A stretch of 64,000 nt of DNA from SHWB01 sp050246875 (GTDB lineage: Bacteria > Pseudomonadota > Alphaproteobacteria > UBA6615): assembly GCA_050246875.1 (NCBI GenBank), contig JBFWVF010000001.1:372001-436000 (forward strand). The letters are read 5' to 3'. Made by a program: the position numbers and the translations under genes. Below are positions 59,268-64,000 of the stretch, in pieces (the stretch's first letter is position 1; each line of letters starts with the position of its first letter). Below the pieces are notes generated by a model that was given only the letters and a program-made list of their open reading frames with translations, did not search any database and had not been told where the DNA came from.

Positions 59268-60617
59268 ATGACCAACAGACGCAGCCGCATCGTTATCGCC
59301 GGAGCCGCCGGCCGCGACTTCCATGACTTCAACGTGCTGTGGCGTGCCGATCCGTCGGTCGAGGTGGTGGCATTTACGGCCGCCCAGATTCCCGGCATCG
59401 CCGGTCGCCGCTATCCGCCACAACTGGCCGGACCATTTTATCCGGACGGCATCGCCATCCTGCCGGAGGAGGAGCTTGAAGCAATCTGCCGCGCGCACGC
59501 CGTCGACGATGTCGTATTCGCCTACTCCGACCTGACGCACGTGCAGGTGATGCGCCTTGCAGCGCGTGCCGCCGCCGGCGGGGCGGGCTTCGTGCTGCCA
59601 GGCGCCCGGGCAACGATGCTGGCCAGCCGGCGGCCGGTGGTCGCCGTGACGGCGGTGCGGACGGGCAGCGGCAAGTCGCAGCTCTCGCGTTTCATCGGCG
59701 CGAAACTGGCCGCTCGCGGGCTGCGCGTGGCCGCGCTACGCCACCCGATGCCCTATGGCGACCTCGCCGCGCAGGCCGTGCAGCGCTTCGCGACGTCGGC
59801 CGATCTCGACGCGGCCGACACGACCATCGAGGAGCGCGAGGAATACGAGCCGTGGATCGAGCGCGGCATCGCCATCCATGCCGGCGTCGACTATGCCGCC
59901 ATCCTTGCCGCCGCGGAGGCCGAGGCCGACATCATCGTCTGGGACGGCGGCAACAACGACACGCCATTCATCGTGCCGGACCTGCACGTCGTGCTGGCTG
60001 ATGCCCTGCGCGCGGGTCACGAAACGGGTTACTGGCCGGGCGAAGCCAATCTGCGCATGGCCGACCTCGTCGTCATTGCCAAGGCCGATGCCGCGCGCTC
60101 GGAGGATGTCGAGGCGGTCCGCGCGGCCTGCGCCGCGGCCAATCCCCGTGCCGCCATCGTGCGCGGCGGATCGCCCGTGACACTCGACGACGCGGCCGCG
60201 GTGGCCGGACGGCGGGCGATCGTCGTGGACGACGGACCGACACTGACGCATGGCGGCATGGCATGGGGCGCCGGCTACGTCGCCGCGCGTGCCGCCGGGG
60301 CCAGCATCGTCGATCCGCGCGCCCACGCCGATCCAGTCATCGCCGCGGTGTTCGACGCCTTCCCCCATATCGGGCCGGTGCTGCCAGCGATGGGCTACAG
60401 CCGTGAACAGACAGCAGCCCTTGCCCGCACCATCGTCGCGTCTGGCGCCGAGGTCGTCGTCGCCGGAACCCCGGTCGACCTCGCCCGCGACCTCCGCCTC
60501 ACGCTCCCCGTCGTTCGTGCGCGCTACGAATTCGCCGATCTCGACGCCCCCGGCGGCGTCTGGGCCGCGGTCGAGCGGCTGCTGGCGGCGCGCGGTTACG
60601 GATCGGCGCAGAGGTGA
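59268..60617 (+). CDS. COG2403 family GTPase-like protein (cyclic 2,3-diphosphoglycerate synthetase-like)
   Basis: A 449-residue protein. The N-terminus looks like a Rossmann domain (IVIAGAAGRDFHDFNVLW) and the middle holds a P-loop, VRTGSGKSQLSRF, followed by a WDGGNNDTPF block and an AKAD element. The pattern matches the family of archaeal cyclic 2,3-diphosphoglycerate synthetase, whose bacterial members are uncharacterised. It follows the NSS transporter by six bases and overlaps carbamate kinase by GTGA. The tight coupling to carbamate kinase suggests a job on carbamoyl phosphate or a related phosphorylated compound; this is inference, and cyclic DPG synthesis is unlikely to be the point here. 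Confidence 0.72.
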   Translation: MTNRRSRIVIAGAAGRDFHDFNVLWRADPSVEVVAFTAAQIPGIAGRRYPPQLAGPFYPDGIAILPEEELEAICRAHAVDDVVFAYSDLTHVQVMRLAARAAAGGAGFVLPGARATMLASRRPVVAVTAVRTGSGKSQLSRFIGAKLAARGLRVAALRHPMPYGDLAAQAVQRFATSADLDAADTTIEEREEYEPWIERGIAIHAGVDYAAILAAAEAEADIIVWDGGNNDTPFIVPDLHVVLADALRAGHETGYWPGEANLRMADLVVIAKADAARSEDVEAVRAACAAANPRAAIVRGGSPVTLDDAAAVAGRRAIVVDDGPTLTHGGMAWGAGYVAARAAGASIVDPRAHADPVIAAVFDAFPHIGPVLPAMGYSREQTAALARTIVASGAEVVVAGTPVDLARDLRLTLPVVRARYEFADLDAPGGVWAAVERLLAARGYGSAQR

Positions 60618-61558
60618 CCGCACGGCCGCTCACGATCGTCGCGCTTGGCGGCAATGCGCTGATGCCGCCCGACGCCACGGCCGACGAAACCGACCGGCTG
60701 CAAGTCGTCCGCCGGACCGCCGCCATGCTGGCGCGCCTCGCACGAACGCATGCGCTGGTCGTGACGCATGGCAACGGCCCGCAAGTCGGGCTGCTGGCGC
60801 GACAGGCTGCTGCCGCCGCGGGCTTTCCGCATTTCCCGCTTGATGTGCTCGGCGCCGAAAGCGATGCCCTGATCGGCTACGCGCTGGCACGCGAAACGAC
60901 CAATGCCGACCCTCGGCGCGCGGTGTGCTGCGTGCTGACCCAGGTCGAGGTGGCCGCCGACGATCCCGCCTTCGCCCGTCCGACCAAGCCGATCGGGCCG
61001 GTCCTCGCCGCCGCCGAGGCCGAAACGCAGTCCCGCGCGCATGGCTGGCGCATGGCACCGGACCGCGGCGGAATGCGCCGCGTCGTCCCGTCGCCGGCAC
61101 CGCGCCGGATCGTCGAATTGCCGGCCATCGCCGCCCTCGTCGCGGCCGGCATGGTGCCGATCTGCTGTGGCGGCGGCGGCATACCCGTGGTGTCCGGGCC
61201 GGACGGTCTCGCCGGGTGCGAAGCCGTGATCGACAAGGACGCGGCGTCGGCGCTGCTGGCCATTGCCCTGTCGGCGCACCGTCTCGTGCTGCTGACCGAC
61301 GTCGACGCCGTGCACACAGATTGGCCGGACGGAGAGCCGATCCGCCACGCCACTCCAGGCGCCCTCGCGCGCTACCGCTTTCCCGAAGGCAGCATGGGGC
61401 CAAAGGTCGCCGCCGCCGCGCGGTTCGTCACAGCGACAGGCGGCACGGCGCATATCGGCCACCTTGCGGACGCCGAGGCGGTGGCAGCCGGCGCCGCAGG
61501 TACGACCGTGACGCGCGACGACGCTCCGCTCCGGCTTGACGCCGCAGGAGGCGCCTGA
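60614..61558 (+). CDS. arcC: Carbamate kinase
   Basis: A 314-residue amino-acid-kinase-fold enzyme. It shows IVALGGNALMPPD, VVTHGNGPQVG, VIDKDAASALLA and LLTDVDAVHTDW, the standard carbamate kinase blocks. It interconverts carbamoyl phosphate plus ADP with carbamate plus ATP and usually runs in the ATP-forming direction at the end of arginine, agmatine, allantoin or creatinine breakdown. It starts at GTG 60614, overlapping the COG2403 stop. No carbamoyltransferase is seen in the window, so the source of carbamoyl phosphate is open. Confidence 0.92.
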   Translation: MTARPLTIVALGGNALMPPDATADETDRLQVVRRTAAMLARLARTHALVVTHGNGPQVGLLARQAAAAAGFPHFPLDVLGAESDALIGYALARETTNADPRRAVCCVLTQVEVAADDPAFARPTKPIGPVLAAAEAETQSRAHGWRMAPDRGGMRRVVPSPAPRRIVELPAIAALVAAGMVPICCGGGGIPVVSGPDGLAGCEAVIDKDAASALLAIALSAHRLVLLTDVDAVHTDWPDGEPIRHATPGALARYRFPEGSMGPKVAAAARFVTATGGTAHIGHLADAEAVAAGAAGTTVTRDDAPLRLDAAGGA

Positions 61559-61612
61559 GCAAAGTCGCGCCCGCCGTGGCGCCAGCGAAGCGCCGCATGA
61601 GGGATTGAACGC

Positions 61613-62143
61613 ATGACTTCCGCCACGCAGGCCGACTGGCGCGACGGCATCTTCGAGGTACTGCAACGAGGCGATATCCGCCAGGTCGCCTATGTGCCCG
61701 ACGCCGGCCACAAGCGCTTGATCGAGCGCTGCGAGGCCGACAACCAGATGCGGACCGTCGTGCTGTCGACCGAGGAAGAAGGCGTGGCGCTGGCCGCCGG
61801 CGCCTGGCTCGGCGGGCAGCGGGCCGCACTTCTCATGCAGTCGAGCGGCGTCGGCAACTGCATCAACATGCTGTCGCTGATCGCCACCTGCCGCTTCCCG
61901 CTGCTGACCCTGGTGACGATGCGTGGCGAATGGGGCGAGTTCAACCCGTGGCAGACGCAGATGGGCGGCGCCACGGCGGGCGTGTTCGAGCTGTCCGGCG
62001 TGCGCGTCCTGCGCGCCGACACGCCTGAGGATGTCGTGCCGACCGTCGATGCCGCGCTGCGTCTCGCCTTCGACTCGTCGATGGCCACCGCCGTGCTGCT
62101 CGGCCAGCGGCTGATCGGCCGCAAGGCCTTCGTGGAGGAATAG
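61613..62143 (+). CDS. ThDP-dependent decarboxylase, alpha (PYR-domain) subunit
   Basis: A 176-residue protein equal to the N-terminal pyrimidine-binding domain of thiamine-diphosphate decarboxylases, as in sulfopyruvate decarboxylase ComD or phosphonopyruvate decarboxylase. The activating glutamate is in VLSTEEEGVALAAG, and MQSSGVGNCINML and GEWGEFNPWQ are conserved blocks. It needs the PP-domain subunit encoded three bases downstream. The pair would decarboxylate a small 2-oxo acid to an aldehyde. The usual ComDE substrate, sulfopyruvate, is only one option. Confidence 0.82.
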   Translation: MTSATQADWRDGIFEVLQRGDIRQVAYVPDAGHKRLIERCEADNQMRTVVLSTEEEGVALAAGAWLGGQRAALLMQSSGVGNCINMLSLIATCRFPLLTLVTMRGEWGEFNPWQTQMGGATAGVFELSGVRVLRADTPEDVVPTVDAALRLAFDSSMATAVLLGQRLIGRKAFVEE

Positions 62144-62146
62144 TCG

Positions 62147-62731
62147 ATGGCTGCCGCGAAACTGCTCGAGCGTCGCGCCGTCGTCGCCGCCCTCGTCGCC
62201 GACCGCCGCAACCTGCTGGCCGTCGCCGGCCTCGGCTCGACCACCTACGACCTCGCCGCCGCCGGCGACCACCCGCTCAATTTCTATCTCTGGGGTGCCA
62301 TGGGCGGCGCCGTGTCGATGGCGCTGGGCCTTGCCCTGGCCCAGCCCTCGCGCCCCGTCCTGTGCGTGACCGGCGACGGCGAGATGCTGATGGGCCTCGG
62401 CTCGCTCGCCACCGTCGGCGTCGTGCGGCCGGCGAACCTGTCCATCGCCATCATCGACAATGAGCGCTATGCCGAGACTGGCATGCAGAAGACGGCGACG
62501 GCACACGGCGTCGACTTGTCCGGCGTCGCCGCCTCCTGCGGCCTCGCGGTCGAGCCGGTCGCCGACATGGACAGCGTCACGCGCTTCGCCCGCCGGCTGC
62601 ACGCCGGCGACGGCCCGCGCTTCGCCACCATCAAGGTCGCGGCCATCGAGCCACCCAAGGTCCTGCCGGCACGCGACGGCGCATACTTGCGCAGCCGCTT
62701 CCGCGAAGCCCTGCTGGGTACGGCCCCCTGA
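62147..62731 (+). CDS. ThDP-dependent decarboxylase, beta (PP-domain) subunit
   Basis: A 194-residue C-terminal ThDP-binding domain. The diphosphate/magnesium motif begins GDGEMLMGLGS and ends about 30 residues later in IDNERYAETG, the classical GDG-X-N signature. AMGGAVSMALGLALAQ precedes it. It pairs with the alpha subunit three bases upstream to form the active heterooligomer. The downstream reductase probably consumes the aldehyde product. Confidence 0.85.
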   Translation: MAAAKLLERRAVVAALVADRRNLLAVAGLGSTTYDLAAAGDHPLNFYLWGAMGGAVSMALGLALAQPSRPVLCVTGDGEMLMGLGSLATVGVVRPANLSIAIIDNERYAETGMQKTATAHGVDLSGVAASCGLAVEPVADMDSVTRFARRLHAGDGPRFATIKVAAIEPPKVLPARDGAYLRSRFREALLGTAP

Positions 62732-62751
62732 CGACACAAGGACAGAGGACG

Positions 62752-63618
62752 ATGGCGACGATCGGCATTCTCGGGCTCGGACTGATCGGCGGTTTCGCCG
62801 CGGAGAAGTACCTCGCCGCCGGGCATCGGGTGCTTGCCGTGCGGCGGCCGTCGACCGAGGGCCTCGTCGCCCAGGGTGGCGAGCTGGTGGCGACTCCGCG
62901 CGAACTGGCCGCGAAATCCGAGATGCTGATTTCAGCGCTGCCGAATGACGATGCCATCCGCGCCTCGATGTATGGAGCCGACGGCGTCGCAGCGGGCGCG
63001 CACAAGGGCCTCGTGGTCATCGAGATGAACACGACCTCCATCGAGATGAAGGAGGAAGAGAAAGCGGCGCTCGACCGGACGCCGGCCGTCATCCTCGACG
63101 CGCCGATCAGCGGCACGCGGCCGATCCTCGCCGCCGGCAGGGGCGTCATCATGAGCAGCGGCGACGAAGCGGCCGCAGAGCGCGTGCGCCCGCTGCTCGA
63201 ACTGGTGGCACCGAAGACGATGTATGTCGGCGCCTACGGCACCGGCATCAAGCTCAAGATGGTCATCAACTTCCTCGTCGGCGCCAACACCGTCGCGGTC
63301 GCCGAGGCGATGGCGATGGGCCACGCCATGGGCCTTTCCTCGCAGCAGATTCTCGACGCGGCCGGCCCCAGCGCCGGCGGCTCGGTGGTCTTCAACCTGC
63401 GCGCGCCGACCATCGCCGAGCGCAAGTGGCAGCCGACGGCGGGCCCTTCGAAGCTGCTCTACAAGGACCTCGAGATCATCGAGAAACAGGCCGATGCCCT
63501 CGGTCTGCCGGCACCGTTCCTGCGCGCGGCCAACGAGCTGTACAAGCAGACCGCGGCGACGGGACGGCTCGAGGACGACGTCTCCTGCGTCTACGACTTC
63601 ATGACGGCGAAGAAGTAG
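62752..63618 (+). CDS. 3-Hydroxyisobutyrate dehydrogenase-family NAD(P)-dependent reductase
   Basis: A 288-residue beta-hydroxyacid dehydrogenase. The Rossmann motif is GILGLGLIGG at the N-terminus, DAPISGTRP is the substrate-binding block, and the catalytic lysine lies in GTGIKLKMVINFL. The family includes 3-hydroxyisobutyrate dehydrogenase, tartronate-semialdehyde reductase and succinic- or glyoxylate-semialdehyde reductases. Placed directly after a 2-oxo-acid decarboxylase, it most likely reduces the aldehyde formed to the hydroxy compound or works in reverse. The cofactor follows VRRPST, and an Arg at this place hints at NADP. Confidence 0.85.
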   Translation: MATIGILGLGLIGGFAAEKYLAAGHRVLAVRRPSTEGLVAQGGELVATPRELAAKSEMLISALPNDDAIRASMYGADGVAAGAHKGLVVIEMNTTSIEMKEEEKAALDRTPAVILDAPISGTRPILAAGRGVIMSSGDEAAAERVRPLLELVAPKTMYVGAYGTGIKLKMVINFLVGANTVAVAEAMAMGHAMGLSSQQILDAAGPSAGGSVVFNLRAPTIAERKWQPTAGPSKLLYKDLEIIEKQADALGLPAPFLRAANELYKQTAATGRLEDDVSCVYDFMTAKK

Positions 63619-63637
63619 CTCGGGCGCGACGCGTCCC

Positions 63638-63955
63638 TCAGCAGGCGGAGTCCTCGCTGCCGCTGCCGAAGGCGATCGACTCCAGCGCCTCGAGCATCCG
63701 GTCGAGCATCGACGGACCGTATTGCCGCTCGTAGCTGTCGAGGAGCGCGTCGATCTCCTCGTGGCTCAGCCCTTCCAGTTGCGCCAATGGAATCGAGTAC
63801 TGGGGCGTCTCGCTGCCGTCGAAGCGGATGCAACGATCATTCATCCTTTCGATCATCGCCATGATCTGATCCGATGAAAGTCGCCGCGCCGACACCTCGG
63901 CTGGTATCGACACCAGGGCCAGAACCAGCGCCGCCAGGGTCACCAACCCGCGCAC
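63638..63955 (-). CDS. Hypothetical secreted protein
   Basis: A 105-residue protein with a signal peptide (hydrophobic LVTLAALVLALVSIP, likely cleavage after EVSA) and an acidic helical mature part (LSSDQIMAMIERMNDRCIRFDG, quoted in part, and GLSHEEIDALLDSYERQYG). GTG 63955 is chosen because GGGGAGG sits five bases ahead; ATG 63985 would add ten residues before the signal. No domain is recognised. It is convergent with the reductase gene, 20 bases away. Confidence 0.55.
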   Translation of the reverse strand: MRGLVTLAALVLALVSIPAEVSARRLSSDQIMAMIERMNDRCIRFDGSETPQYSIPLAQLEGLSHEEIDALLDSYERQYGPSMLDRMLEALESIAFGSGSEDSAC

Positions 63956-64000
63956 CGCCACCTCCCCACAGGATGTGATCCGCATGGTAACGCCGGGCAG

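Overview
The window is about 64 kb of very GC-rich, gene-dense chromosomal DNA from an alphaproteobacterium, most likely a Rhodospirillales-type lineage. The genus cannot be fixed from this sequence. Evidence for the group: methionine synthase split into two genes behind an ArsR-methyltransferase fusion regulator, ccmF directly followed by ccmH (the cycK-cycL order), and carA divergent from a yqeY-dnaG-rpoD block. No phage genes, insertion sequences, CRISPR arrays or rRNA genes were seen. One tRNA is present (anticodon CAT).

Layout. 1-17.4 kb is unusually rich in one-carbon and methionine genes: two tandem MetE-like enzymes (the first cut by the window edge), a cupin and a hydrolase, then a minus-strand operon HTH-methyltransferase fusion / MTHFR-like enzyme / PurU, a divergent FAD monooxygenase, a lower-GC R2K-type ATP-grasp gene that looks acquired, and the operon ArsR-methyltransferase regulator / metF / metH (two genes). 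mlaA-mlaC and a third MetE-like gene follow. 17.4-29.6 kb holds ettA, ccmF-ccmH (with a REP-like repeat in the ccmH start region), an IclR regulator, a COG0523 GTPase divergent from hisI, a CocE-type hydrolase, two acyl-CoA-dehydrogenase-fold flavoenzymes and a beta carbonic anhydrase. 29.9-34.8 kb is a signalling and redox stretch: a GGDEF-EAL sensor with a spoiled cyclase motif, a convergent active-looking diguanylate cyclase, and a peroxiredoxin whose first active-site cysteine codon is TGA, very probably selenocysteine. 34.8-41.1 kb carries an epimerase, small membrane proteins, dodecin, a ZntB-type transporter, hydrolases, the tRNA, and a TetR gene divergent from a hydrolase over two TetR-style operators. 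41.2-51 kb is core housekeeping: rpoD, dnaG, yqeY, carA, carB, greA. 51-63.6 kb is accessory catabolism: an IclR regulator, a crotonase/PEBP/2OG-oxygenase/luciferase-like operon, a divergent citryl-CoA-lyase-like/acyl-CoA-ligase pair, then a run of NSS transporter, COG2403 GTPase, carbamate kinase, split ThDP decarboxylase and a 3-hydroxyisobutyrate-dehydrogenase-family reductase.

How the genes may work together. The methionine block covers methyl-THF formation (MetF), homocysteine methylation (MetH, MetE-like) and one-carbon disposal (MTHFR-like, PurU). Two unrelated DNA-binding/methyltransferase fusions each head an operon that continues into an MTHFR-family gene, suggesting two sensors of SAM or SAH. 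The terminal cluster (57.9-63.6 kb) reads as uptake of an amino-acid-like compound, recovery of ATP from carbamoyl phosphate, and conversion of a 2-oxo acid through an aldehyde to an alcohol; its substrate is unknown. The Sec-peroxiredoxin implies selenocysteine machinery elsewhere in the genome.
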